Position numbers and translations under genes: made by a program. Of a stretch of 41,156 nucleotides of DNA, positions 25,035 through 32,859 are shown piece by piece. Each line of letters begins with the position of its first letter. Position 1 is the first letter of the stretch. The notes beneath the pieces were generated by a model that saw nothing but the letters and a program-made list of their open reading frames with translations, had not been told where the DNA came from and searched no databases. Origin of the DNA: Clostridia bacterium (GTDB lineage Bacteria > Bacillota > Clostridia > Oscillospirales > UBA644); assembly GCA_017623895.1 (NCBI GenBank), contig JAGAOB010000074.1, forward strand, positions 1 through 41,156, in the 5' to 3' direction.

Positions 25035-26219
25035 TTAGTGGTGGAACAGACGAAGTCCCGTAAACGCCATAGCAATGCCCAACTCGTTACAACGGGCAAT
25101 CACGGCGTCGTCACGGATGGATCCGCCGGGCTCTGCGATGTAATCGGCACCGCTGGCGTAGGCACGCTGAATGTTATCGTCAAAGGGGAAGAACGCGTCG
25201 GAGCCGAGAGCAACACCGCGAACGGTGGCAAGATACGCTTTCATCTCCTCGGCGGTAAAGGGCTCGGGACGGACGGTGAAATACTTCTGCCAGATTCCTT
25301 CTGCGCAAACGTCCTCTTCGTTTTTGTTGATGTAACCGTCGATGACGTTGTCACGCTCGGGACGGGACAGCTCTTCCTTGAAGGGAAGGTTAAGAACCTT
25401 GTCCGCCTGACGCAGGTGCCACGTGTCGGCCTTGCCGCCCGCAAGACGGGTGCAGTGGATTCGGGATTGCTGACCCGCACCCACGCCGATGGCCTGACCG
25501 TCTACCGCATAGCAGACCGAATTGGATTGGGTATATTTGAGGGTGATGAGGGCTACCACCAGATCCCGCTTGGCAGAATCGGGAAGATTCTTGTTTTCGG
25601 TCACCACGTTGTTGAGAATTTCGGCGTCGATGCGCACGTCGTTTCTTCCCTGCTCAAAGGTGATTCCGTAAACCTGCTTGTGCTCGATGGCGTCGGGAAC
25701 GTAATCGGGATCAATCTTGACCACGTTGTAATTCCCCTTGCGCTTGGTCTTCAGAAGCTCCAGAGCCTCGTCGGTATAGCCGGGAGCGATAACGCCGTCG
25801 GAAATTTCACGGAAAATCAGTTTGGCAGTCATCAGATCGCAGACGTCGGACAGGGCAACCCAATCCCCGTAGGAGCACATACGGTCGGTGCCGCGGGCAC
25901 GGGCGTAGGCGCAAGCCAAGGGGTTTTCGTCCAATCCTTCAATATCGTCCACAAAGCAAGCCTTTTTCAACTTCTCGGGAAGGGGAGTTCCCACGGCGGC
26001 GGAGGTGGGAGAAACGTGCTTAAAGGAAGCCGCGGCGGGCAAGCCCAGGGCCTCCTTCAGCTCCTTGACCAGCTGCCAGGAGTTAAAGGCGTCCAGAAAA
26101 TTGATGTATCCGGGACGGCCCGAAAGAATTTCAATGGGAAGCTCCGATCCGTCGTGCATAAAAATCTTGGCGGGCTTTTGATTGGGGTTGCAGCCGTATT
26201 TCAATTCAAAATCTTTCAT
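25035..26219 (-). CDS. purH: Stand-alone AICAR transformylase (PurH C-terminal domain homologue)
   Basis: A 394-residue enzyme with only the formyltransferase half of the usual bifunctional PurH. It transfers the formyl group from 10-formyl-THF to AICAR. Typical features include the Lys-His-containing SFKHVSPTSAA motif (nucleotide and folate site), YGDWVALSDVCD, TQSNSVCYA and GAGQQSRIHCTRLAG, and late SDAFFPFDDNIQRA. The IMP cyclohydrolase half (MGS-like domain) is absent; the next gene upstream, PurO-type, supplies it. GGGAG precedes the ATG. Confidence 0.93.
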   Translation of the reverse strand: MKDFELKYGCNPNQKPAKIFMHDGSELPIEILSGRPGYINFLDAFNSWQLVKELKEALGLPAAASFKHVSPTSAAVGTPLPEKLKKACFVDDIEGLDENPLACAYARARGTDRMCSYGDWVALSDVCDLMTAKLIFREISDGVIAPGYTDEALELLKTKRKGNYNVVKIDPDYVPDAIEHKQVYGITFEQGRNDVRIDAEILNNVVTENKNLPDSAKRDLVVALITLKYTQSNSVCYAVDGQAIGVGAGQQSRIHCTRLAGGKADTWHLRQADKVLNLPFKEELSRPERDNVIDGYINKNEEDVCAEGIWQKYFTVRPEPFTAEEMKAYLATVRGVALGSDAFFPFDDNIQRAYASGADYIAEPGGSIRDDAVIARCNELGIAMAFTGLRLFHH

Positions 26220-26234
26220 TTTGCGTCTTCTCCC

Positions 26235-26951
26235 TTATTTGTTTTTGTTGACGATTCTCGTCTCGGCATCGCCCGTTTTCAGGTCGATATAGCGAACGAA
26301 CAGAGAAACCTTGTTATCCTGATTGAGATTGCTCCAGATCAAATCGGTCAGAGCGTCGATCTCTACGTCGGGCAATTCCAGAGTCTTGGGCTCACCCTCG
26401 TAGGAGGGAAGGGGATTGCCGTCGCCGTTGTAGGTATGGATGAATTTGGCTCTGCCGTTGAGGGGATTGTTATAGGCGTAGGTAAAGCGCTCACAGGAAG
26501 CGTCGTTTCCCTCGGCGGATTTCAGAATCGACATTGCGAAATTCATTTCGCCCTTTTCGTGGTGGATGATACCGGAAATGCGAGGAGTAAAGTTAGGGGC
26601 GTCGTCCTCAAACTCGCGGGTGCGCAACGCCTGCTCAAAGGTCATTTGCTTGTCCATCAATTCGTAGACGGTGTCGGTCTGGTCCCCGTTGGTCACGATC
26701 GTCTTGTTGCCAAGGACCCGAACGGGGTAGTAAATAATCAAATGGGGATCGGTCATCTTCGATTCGTCGAAGGCCTTGGTGCGCATCGCGTCTCCCTCGG
26801 CAACGAAAACGCGGTTGCGGCTGTTTTCGCTTCGACCCATAATAAAGTAGGCGGTAATCGCCTTTTGGCCGTCGGCGGATTTGCCGATGATAATGCCTCT
26901 GCCGTGATACGCCAAAGAATTCAATTCGTTTGCAATGGTGGAAACTTTCAT
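26235..26951 (-). CDS. purO: IMP cyclohydrolase, PurO type
   Basis: A 238-residue protein resembling the PurO IMP cyclohydrolases first known from Archaea. These close the final purine ring from FAICAR to IMP. The sequence begins with YHGRGIIIGKSADGQKAI, typical of the family, and is a compact alpha-beta fold; no metal site is obvious. It is encoded directly upstream of a single-domain AICAR transformylase, so together they replace bifunctional PurH. AAGGAG lies eight bases before the ATG. The closest alternative would be an NTN-hydrolase of unknown role, but context and N-terminus support PurO. Confidence 0.88.
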   Translation of the reverse strand: MKVSTIANELNSLAYHGRGIIIGKSADGQKAITAYFIMGRSENSRNRVFVAEGDAMRTKAFDESKMTDPHLIIYYPVRVLGNKTIVTNGDQTDTVYELMDKQMTFEQALRTREFEDDAPNFTPRISGIIHHEKGEMNFAMSILKSAEGNDASCERFTYAYNNPLNGRAKFIHTYNGDGNPLPSYEGEPKTLELPDVEIDALTDLIWSNLNQDNKVSLFVRYIDLKTGDAETRIVNKNK

Positions 26952-26972
26952 ATTTCAATCTCCTTTCGGGCT

Positions 26973-27605
26973 TCAGTCAATCATAACTTTGTTGTCAACT
27001 ACGCGGATCTTCCCTTGGCAGAACAGCTTGACCGCTTCGGGCAGGATCTTCCATTCCGCTTCTTCCATAATGCGCTTTTGCAGCGTTTCGGGGGTGTCGT
27101 CGGAGAGGACCTCCACCGCCTTTTGCAGGATGATGGGGCCTGCGTCACATTCGGGGGTGACGATATGAACCGTAGCGCCCGAAATCTTGACGCCCTTTTC
27201 CAACGCCGCCTCGTGAACCCGAAGGCCGTAATAACCCTTTCCGCAGAACGACGGGATCAGGGCGGGATGGACGTTAATGATGCGGTTGGGGAACGCCTGA
27301 TAGACCTGCTCGTCGATGATGGTCAGAAACCCTGCCAAAACCACGAGGTCGATTTTTTCTTCCTTCAGCGTGTCCGCCAGGGCCTTGGAATAATCGGCGA
27401 TGCTTTCAAAGGCCTTTCGGGGCAGGACCTTGGAGGGAATCCCGTTGTCCGATGCCCGCTGCAGGGCGTAGACACCGGGTTTGGATGCCAAAACGAGGGA
27501 AATCTCTCCTCCGCCAAGCGCCCCTGCCTTTTCTGCATCGATCAACGCTTGCAGGTTGGTGCCGCCGCCCGAAACGAGCACGGCGATACGTGTGGGGCTC
27601 AGCAT
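26973..27605 (-). CDS. purN: Phosphoribosylglycinamide formyltransferase (GART)
   Basis: A 210-residue folate-dependent enzyme that formylates GAR with 10-formyl-THF. Motifs are [15 protein letters not shown] at the N-terminus, LAGFLTIID, the catalytic [10 protein letters not shown] (Asn, His) and the Asp of [10 protein letters not shown]. The ATG at 27605 follows AAGGTG, and it overlaps the purM end by seven bases, giving translational coupling. Glutamine and folate flux through this step links it to fhs in the same operon. Confidence 0.96.
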   Translation of the reverse strand: MLSPTRIAVLVSGGGTNLQALIDAEKAGALGGGEISLVLASKPGVYALQRASDNGIPSKVLPRKAFESIADYSKALADTLKEEKIDLVVLAGFLTIIDEQVYQAFPNRIINVHPALIPSFCGKGYYGLRVHEAALEKGVKISGATVHIVTPECDAGPIILQKAVEVLSDDTPETLQKRIMEEAEWKILPEAVKLFCQGKIRVVDNKVMID

Positions 27606-28648
27606 ATGGTCACCTTATCGTCGGAAGCGACGATCTCTCCGATCACGTAAGCGTCTTCCCCGTTCTCCTTGAGGATCGCAAGGGCTGTGTCCACTTGCTC
27701 GGCAGGGACCACGATACTCATACCCACACCCATATTGTAGGTGTTGTACATATCCCGTTCGGGGATGTTGCCCGTTTTTGCGATCAGGTCGAAAATAGGC
27801 AGGACCTTAACGGCACTTTTATCGATTTTCGCACCCAATCCGTCGGGAATGGAGCGGGGAATGTTTTCGTAAAATCCGCCGCCTGTGATATGGGAGATTC
27901 CCTTGACATCCACCTTTTCCAGCAACGCAAGGACGGATTTCACGTAGATCTTGGTGGGAACGAGCAGAGCCTCGGCAATGGTCTTTCCTCCCAATTCCTC
28001 CTTGGGAACGTACAGGTCGGGATTGTTATTGTCAATATCAAACACCTTACGGCAAAGGCTGAATCCGTTGGAATGGATTCCCGTGGAAGCCAAGGCAATA
28101 ACCACGTCTCCCGCCGCCATACGGGTGTTGTCCAAAATTTTCTTTTTATCCACGATTCCCACGGCAAAGCCTGCAAGGTCATAATCCTCCACGGGCATCA
28201 TTCCGGGATGCTCTGCGGTCTCTCCGCCGATCAGAGCCGCGCCGGACTGCACGCAACCCTCCGCAACGCCGCTGACGATGGATGCAATCTTTTCGGGGAT
28301 ATTCTTTCCGCAGGCAATGTAATCCAAGAAAAATAGGGGCTTCGCACCCACGCAGATAATATCGTTAACACACATAGCAACGGCGTCGATGCCGATGGTG
28401 TCGTGCTTGTCCATAAGAATCGCAAGCTTAACCTTGGTACCGCAGCTGTCGGTTCCCGAAACCAATACGGGCTCTTCCATCCCTGCCACGGGAAGGCCGA
28501 AGCAGCCCCCAAAGCCGCCCACGTCGTCGAGGCATCCCTCGTTCTTGGTGCGGGCAACGTGTTTTTTCATCAATTCCACCGCTTTGTAGCCGGCGGTAAT
28601 ATCAACGCCTGCCGCGGCGTAGCTTTCGGATTTGGATTGAGGATGCAT
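27599..28648 (-). CDS. purM: Phosphoribosylformylglycinamidine cyclo-ligase (AIR synthetase)
   Basis: A 349-residue enzyme converting FGAM to AIR with ATP, homologous to the PurL synthetase domain. Signatures: [66 protein letters not shown] and [17 protein letters not shown] lies before the ATG by about eight bases. Intact, usual size, within the operon between purF and purN. Confidence 0.97.
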   Translation of the reverse strand: MHPQSKSESYAAAGVDITAGYKAVELMKKHVARTKNEGCLDDVGGFGGCFGLPVAGMEEPVLVSGTDSCGTKVKLAILMDKHDTIGIDAVAMCVNDIICVGAKPLFFLDYIACGKNIPEKIASIVSGVAEGCVQSGAALIGGETAEHPGMMPVEDYDLAGFAVGIVDKKKILDNTRMAAGDVVIALASTGIHSNGFSLCRKVFDIDNNNPDLYVPKEELGGKTIAEALLVPTKIYVKSVLALLEKVDVKGISHITGGGFYENIPRSIPDGLGAKIDKSAVKVLPIFDLIAKTGNIPERDMYNTYNMGVGMSIVVPAEQVDTALAILKENGEDAYVIGEIVASDDKVTIC

Positions 28649-28680
28649 AAGAAAATCTCCTTCCGTTTCGTATCAATAAT

Positions 28681-30105
28681 TTATTCTTTTCCGTTCCAGC
28701 AGTAGGTGCAAAGATCCTCGGCGGGAAGGCCGATGGATTCAATCAGTCCCTCAAGAGTTTGAAATTCCAGAGAAGCGAAGTGGAACTTGTCGCAAATAAC
28801 GCGGCGGAGCTTTTTGCCCCGTTCGGTCGTTCCGTCCCGATATTCGTCAATATACTTTTCTCCCTCTTCTCCCTCAAGCTCGTAAATGGTGCGTCGGGCG
28901 ATCAAGTCCATATCACCGTTCGATCGGGAAAAGTTGAGATACTTGCAGGGATACATAATGGGCGGGCAGGCGGAACGCATATGCACAGCCTTTGCGCCGT
29001 GAGCGTACAAAAAGTCCACCGTTCCCTTCAGCTGGGTGCCGCGGACAATGGAATCATCCACAAACAAAAGGGACTTGTCTCGAATCAAGCCGTGGACGGG
29101 GATTTGCTTCATCGCAGCGATCTTCAATCGGTCGCTCTGCTTTGCGGGAGTAAAGGAACGAGACCACGTGGGGGTATATTTAATGAGTGCGCGGGCAAAG
29201 GGAATTCGGCTCTGATTGGCGTAGCCAATAGCGTGGGGCGTTCCGGAATCGGGGACGCCGCCGACGTAATCCACGTCTTTTGCGTTGCCCTGCAAGGCGT
29301 CGTTGCGCGCCATAATCTCCCCGTTGCGATACCGCATCATTTCCACGTTCACGCCCTCGTAGGTGGAAGCGGAAAAGGCGTAGTAGCTCCACAGGAAGGA
29401 ACAAACCTTTTTCTTTTTTCCGGGAGCGGAAAGCTGGGTCACTCCGTCCCTTGTCAGGGAAACGATCTCCCCCGGGCCCAACTCCCGATAAAGCTCGTAG
29501 CCCAATTTTTCACAGACGTAGGATTCAAAGGAAACGCAGTATCCGTCTTCGCTTTTTCCGATATGAACGGGAAGTCTTCCCATCCCGTCCCGTGCCGCGA
29601 GAATAGAGCCATCGTTAAGCAGGATCAAAAGATTCACCGTTCCGCAGATCACCTGCTGGGCAAAGCGGATCCCGTCGACAAAATTATCCTTTTGGTTGAT
29701 CAGCGCCGCCACAAGCTCCGTGCTGTTGACGTTTCCTCCCGTCATCGCGTTGAAATGGCCGCCTTCGGTGTTCAAATAGCGGTCAATCAGCTCGTCGGCG
29801 TTATTGATAATACCGATAAAGCATACCGCACCGATACCGAGGCGAGAACGGATGAGGAGGGGTTGAGGATCGTAATCGCTGATGCAGCCAATGGCGGAGC
29901 AACCCTTCATTTCCTCAAAGACGTCCTCAAACTTAGTACGGAAAGGGGAATTTTCAATGTTGTGAATTTCGCGCTGCAGCCCAATTTCAGGATCGTAAGC
30001 CGCCATTCCCGCACGTCGCGTGCCCAAATGAGAATGGTAATCGGTGCCAAAAAAAACGTCGGTGACGGCATCGTGCTTGCAGGCCGCTCCAAAATATCCG
30101 CCCAT
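28681..30105 (-). CDS. purF: Amidophosphoribosyltransferase homologue lacking the N-terminal catalytic cysteine
   Basis: A 474-residue PurF-type protein, the committed step that makes phosphoribosylamine from PRPP. The phosphoribosyltransferase motif LLFVDDSIVRGT and the C-terminal cysteines SACPP, PCKY and CTYC (466, 469; probable Fe-S ligands as in Bacillus PurF) are present. The glutaminase domain starts MGGYFGA where PurF normally starts (M)CGIFG, so the Ntn nucleophile Cys is Gly. The start is well supported (GGAGGA upstream). Other Clostridia and Bacteroidetes have similar Cys-less PurF, so this is probably a real clade. Ammonia may be used directly or come from elsewhere. Confidence 0.9.
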   Translation of the reverse strand: MGGYFGAACKHDAVTDVFFGTDYHSHLGTRRAGMAAYDPEIGLQREIHNIENSPFRTKFEDVFEEMKGCSAIGCISDYDPQPLLIRSRLGIGAVCFIGIINNADELIDRYLNTEGGHFNAMTGGNVNSTELVAALINQKDNFVDGIRFAQQVICGTVNLLILLNDGSILAARDGMGRLPVHIGKSEDGYCVSFESYVCEKLGYELYRELGPGEIVSLTRDGVTQLSAPGKKKKVCSFLWSYYAFSASTYEGVNVEMMRYRNGEIMARNDALQGNAKDVDYVGGVPDSGTPHAIGYANQSRIPFARALIKYTPTWSRSFTPAKQSDRLKIAAMKQIPVHGLIRDKSLLFVDDSIVRGTQLKGTVDFLYAHGAKAVHMRSACPPIMYPCKYLNFSRSNGDMDLIARRTIYELEGEEGEKYIDEYRDGTTERGKKLRRVICDKFHFASLEFQTLEGLIESIGLPAEDLCTYCWNGKE

Positions 30106-30161
30106 ATTAAATCAGGTCCTCCGTAGGAAAATTAAGATAAAAGACGCGTTAAAGCAAGGGT

Positions 30162-30192
30162 CGGACCGCACGTACAGGGTAGGTGCGGTCCG
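30162..30192 (-). other. Hairpin between purC and purF
   Basis: CGGACCGCAC and GTGCGGTCCG form a perfect 10-bp stem with an 11-nt loop in the 100-bp gap between purC and purF. There is no T run on either side, so it is not a classic terminator. It could be an mRNA processing or stabilising structure that sets the relative level of purC and purF. Confidence 0.5.
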
Positions 30193-30207
30193 CAAGTCGT
30201 GTTAAAA

Positions 30208-30897
30208 TCAAGCAAAGAACAGCTTGTTCAGGGTAAGAGGATCGACGTATTCGCCGTCCTTATAGACCCGCATATTGCCCGAGGCGATCTCGTCGATGAG
30301 CATAACCTCGCCCTGATCGTCGTAACCGAACTCGAACTTAATGTCGTACAGATCCAGGCCCTTTTCCTTCAGATCGTCGGCAACGATCTTGGTGATGGCT
30401 TGGGTCATAGCCTTCAGGGAATCGTATTGCTCTGCGGTCATAACGCCCAGATCCACCAATCCGTCCTTGGTCACCAGAGGATCACCCTTGGCATCGTTCT
30501 TAAAGGTGGTCTCCACGTAAGCGGGCAGGTCCGCACCTTCCTCGATATAATCGGAATAGCGGCGATAGAAGGAGCCGACGGCCTTGTAACGGCAAATAAC
30601 CTCCAACCCTTTCCCGAACGCCTTGGCGGGAAGGACCTCCATCGTGGTATCATCCAGATTGGCGCTGACGTAGTGCGTCTTAATTCCCGCAGCGTTGATC
30701 TTCTCAAAGAAATAGATGGACATCCGCAAATTCACGTCACCCACGCCGTCGATGGTAAGACCGACAGTGTTTTCACCGGGATCGAAGACGCCGTCTTTGC
30801 CGGTGCAGTCGTCTTTGAATTTCAGCAAATAGTTGCCGTTATCAAGGGCGTAAACGTTTTTAGTCTTGCCAGTGTAGACGAGTTTAAGATTTTCCAT
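30208..30897 (-). CDS. purC: Phosphoribosylaminoimidazole-succinocarboxamide synthase (SAICAR synthetase)
   Basis: A 229-residue enzyme joining CAIR and aspartate with ATP. Motifs are [11 protein letters not shown] at the N-terminus, [25 protein letters not shown]-type substrate stretch, EYRAVGSF-like [14 protein letters not shown], and [21 protein letters not shown] at the end (DE metal/ATP residues). The ATG at 30897 follows AGAGGT; a longer frame adds six residues but has no better site. Second gene of the operon after purE. Confidence 0.96.
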   Translation of the reverse strand: MENLKLVYTGKTKNVYALDNGNYLLKFKDDCTGKDGVFDPGENTVGLTIDGVGDVNLRMSIYFFEKINAAGIKTHYVSANLDDTTMEVLPAKAFGKGLEVICRYKAVGSFYRRYSDYIEEGADLPAYVETTFKNDAKGDPLVTKDGLVDLGVMTAEQYDSLKAMTQAITKIVADDLKEKGLDLYDIKFEFGYDDQGEVMLIDEIASGNMRVYKDGEYVDPLTLNKLFFA

Positions 30898-30945
30898 TGT
30901 TTTTACCTCTTTCATAGAAGAATTGTATTGGATTTAAGTGAAATC

Positions 30946-31440
30946 TTATTGATTGAATTCCGCCTCCACGGCAGCGTTCTTGCTTAAGACGGACAAGGCA
31001 TCGGAAGCTCGCTTTGCATCAAGCTTTGCCGCCAAGGCTTCGTCTGACACCGCCAAAATCTGCAGCGCCAGCAGTGCCGCGTTTCCGCCTCCGTTAACTG
31101 CCACCGTTGCCACGGGGATTCCCGTAGGCATCTGAACGGTGGAGAGCAGAGCATCCATCCCGCTTAAGGGGCCCGACTCCGCGGGGATCCCGATCACGGG
31201 GAGGGTCGTATTTGCCGCCAGGGCGCCTGCCAGGTGCGCTGCCATTCCCGCCACGGCGATGATGGCACCAAATCCGTTCTTCCGCGCATTCAGGGCGAAA
31301 TCTCGGGCCTCCACGGGAGTACGGTGGGCAGAATACACGTGAACCTCGTAGGGGACTTCAAAGGAATTGAGGATTGCCGTTGCTTTCCGGATCACGGGAA
31401 GGTCGCTGTCGCTTCCCATAACGATGCCGATTTTTTTCAT
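30946..31440 (-). CDS. purE: N5-carboxyaminoimidazole ribonucleotide mutase (class I PurE)
   Basis: A 164-residue enzyme moving the carboxyl of N5-CAIR to C4 (CAIR). Signatures are VMGSDSDLPV, YSAHRTP and AGMAAHLAG, as in class I PurE. Class I normally needs PurK; purK is not in the window. GGAGG lies six bases before the ATG at 31440, and the ORF upstream of it crosses the leader, so it is not part of the gene. It is the first gene of the operon, behind a ZTP riboswitch. Confidence 0.96.
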   Translation of the reverse strand: MKKIGIVMGSDSDLPVIRKATAILNSFEVPYEVHVYSAHRTPVEARDFALNARKNGFGAIIAVAGMAAHLAGALAANTTLPVIGIPAESGPLSGMDALLSTVQMPTGIPVATVAVNGGGNAALLALQILAVSDEALAAKLDAKRASDALSVLSKNAAVEAEFNQ

Positions 31441-31492
31441 ATCGTTTCCTCCATATCGAAATTCAAAGCAGGGATATCCCCGTCTTTTAAGC

Positions 31493-31618
31493 AAAAAAGG
31501 GCACGCTCCCCCAAGGGAGTGTGCCCAGACGGTCGGCTGATACGGGTTCTTTGTTTCACGTGGTAACCCCACTTCCGTCAGTCGCAAAGAACCGAAGCGA
31601 ACGACCCGACGGGCCATC
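31493..31618 (-). promoter_or_regulatory. ZTP (pfl) riboswitch with intrinsic terminator
   Basis: The leader of purE carries the hallmarks of a ZTP riboswitch. A 9-bp stem pairs 31545-31553 with 31585-31593 and encloses a GUGG/CCAC-type helix with conserved GACUGACG and GAAAC parts. The distal motif CCGTCTGGGC (minus strand, 31523-31532) is close to the canonical CCGCCUGGGC. The GGGC is also the start of a terminator stem (31499-31510 with 31515-31526) followed by six T, so ligand binding should block termination. ZMP/ZTP accumulates when 10-formyl-THF is low, so the operon is switched on then. Confidence 0.88.
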
Positions 31619-31625
31619 CGTATAT

Positions 31626-31654
31626 ATTATAACATAATACAGTTAAAATGTCAA
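31626..31654 (-). promoter_or_regulatory. Consensus sigma-A promoter of the purine operon
   Basis: TTGACA (31649-31654) and TATAAT (31626-31631) on the minus strand, 17-bp spacer. Transcription would start near 31618, so the riboswitch is at the very 5' end. Confidence 0.92.
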
Positions 31655-31713
31655 TCGTGTAAAATGCAAAATAATTGGGAAAAATTCGACGGCGTTTTCG
31701 GTATCTTTCGCCA

Positions 31714-32187
31714 TTATTCTTTTTCGGTGACGGAATATCCCCGATTGCTCAGGATATTTTTCAACTCCTCCATAAACGATTCCGTGTCCTTGAACTGACG
31801 ATAAACGGAGGCGTAGCGCACGTAGGCAACGTCGTCGATCTGCCGCAGCTTTTCCATCACCAATTCCCCAATACGTGAAGAGGAGACCTCCTTGTCCAGA
31901 TCGCTGACCAACGTGTTTTCAATATCCGCAGATGCCTGCTCCAGAACGCTGTAGGAGATCGGACGCTTTCCGCAAGCCTTCAGCATACTGGACAGGATCT
32001 TTTCCCGATCGAAGATCTCCCGGGATTTGTCCTTCTTCACCACCACCAAGGGAGAATGCTCCACCGCTTCAAAGGTCGTGAAACGACGGGCACAGGCCTC
32101 ACACTCCCGACGGCGCTTGATCCGATCGTCGGAGTGGCGGGAATCCAAAACTTTACTGTCCATACATCCGCAGTAAGGGCATTTCAT
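31714..32187 (-). CDS. nrdR: Transcriptional repressor NrdR
   Basis: A 157-residue repressor of ribonucleotide reductase genes. It has an N-terminal zinc ribbon with Cys3, Cys6, Cys29, Cys32 and an ATP-cone domain (about 49-139) that senses dATP/ATP. Motifs are MKCPYCG, ERRECEACARRFTTFE-type and PLVVVKKDKSREIF. AAGGAG precedes the ATG at 32187. No nrd gene is in the window. A palindrome in its own promoter may be an operator. It is transcribed divergently from xpaC/telA. Confidence 0.95.
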   Translation of the reverse strand: MKCPYCGCMDSKVLDSRHSDDRIKRRRECEACARRFTTFEAVEHSPLVVVKKDKSREIFDREKILSSMLKACGKRPISYSVLEQASADIENTLVSDLDKEVSSSRIGELVMEKLRQIDDVAYVRYASVYRQFKDTESFMEELKNILSNRGYSVTEKE

Positions 32188-32230
32188 AGTTCTTCTCCTT
32201 CTTCCCCGTGGCATAAACCGACAGGGAAAC

Positions 32231-32242
32231 ACATTATAATGT
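32231..32242 (-). promoter_or_regulatory. Palindrome ACATTATAATGT, possible NrdR box
   Basis: A perfect 12-bp palindrome just downstream of the nrdR -10 element, resembling the A/T-rich ACACTATATATTGT-like NrdR boxes. Only one copy is seen, while NrdR usually binds two. It also forms a TATAAT on the plus strand. Confidence 0.35.
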
Positions 32243-32248
32243 ATCAAT

Positions 32249-32277
32249 ATTATACACCAATGCCGTTGATTTGTCAA
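32249..32277 (-). promoter_or_regulatory. Consensus sigma-A promoter of nrdR
   Basis: TTGACA (32272-32277) and TATAAT (32249-32254) on the minus strand, 17-bp spacer. No plus-strand promoter for the telA operon could be placed with confidence in this region. Confidence 0.88.
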
Positions 32278-32297
32278 GTGTGAGAGGGGGAATTACC

Positions 32298-32855
32298 GTG
32301 AAACGGCTGCGCGTTCTTGGGGCAGCTCCCGTCTTCCCTGCAGTGTTGATTCTCGGAGGAATGATGCTGGGTCTTGCCTGGAAAAAAATTCTGTTGTTGG
32401 GCCTGCTGGCGCTGGGGCTTACGGTTCTGTGCGCCGTACTGCTTTATCCCCGACAGGACCCTGCCGTTCCCACGGGGTGGCATCGGGATCTTCGGTTGCT
32501 GAAAAAAAGGGTGGAACGAATCAAAAACCGCTCGATCTATCGGGGAGGGCACGACATACTCACCGAGCTGAAGCAGTGCGAAAGCAGTCTGCCCTTTTTG
32601 TCCCAGGGAGCGCGGCGGGAGATCACGGAATACTATCTGCCCACGTTTTTGAAATATTTTACCGCTTATGCAACATTTGAAGAATGTAACGAGGGAAATC
32701 CGTCGGTCTTGGCCACGATGTCCCAAATGGAGCAAGCAATGGAAGAGATTGCAGCAAACTTCCGAAAGGCCTGCGACAAAAACGACCGAACCGCAAGCCT
32801 GAATATCAACGCGGAAACGGCGTTGCTGTACAAAAAATTAAACCATAAGGAGTGA
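32298..32855 (+). CDS. XpaC-like membrane protein (5-bromo-4-chloroindolyl phosphate hydrolysis family)
   Basis: A 185-residue protein with two hydrophobic segments near the N-terminus (about 8-25 and 29-49) and a charged cytoplasmic helical region, as in the XpaC family. It is the usual partner of TelA-type proteins, and the two genes are four bases apart. The GTG at 32298 was chosen because GAGGGGG lies seven bases upstream; a longer frame lacks one. The exact role is unknown; it is linked to envelope stress or toxic anion tolerance. Confidence 0.8.
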   Translation: MKRLRVLGAAPVFPAVLILGGMMLGLAWKKILLLGLLALGLTVLCAVLLYPRQDPAVPTGWHRDLRLLKKRVERIKNRSIYRGGHDILTELKQCESSLPFLSQGARREITEYYLPTFLKYFTAYATFEECNEGNPSVLATMSQMEQAMEEIAANFRKACDKNDRTASLNINAETALLYKKLNHKE

Positions 32856-32859
32856 CCCG

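Noticed and set aside
18627-28705. Long plus-strand open frames opposite the purine operon (up to about 1100 codons)
   Set aside because: They mirror the codon structure of purL, fhs, purH and others, with no ribosome sites or recognisable families. They are shadows of GC-biased third positions.
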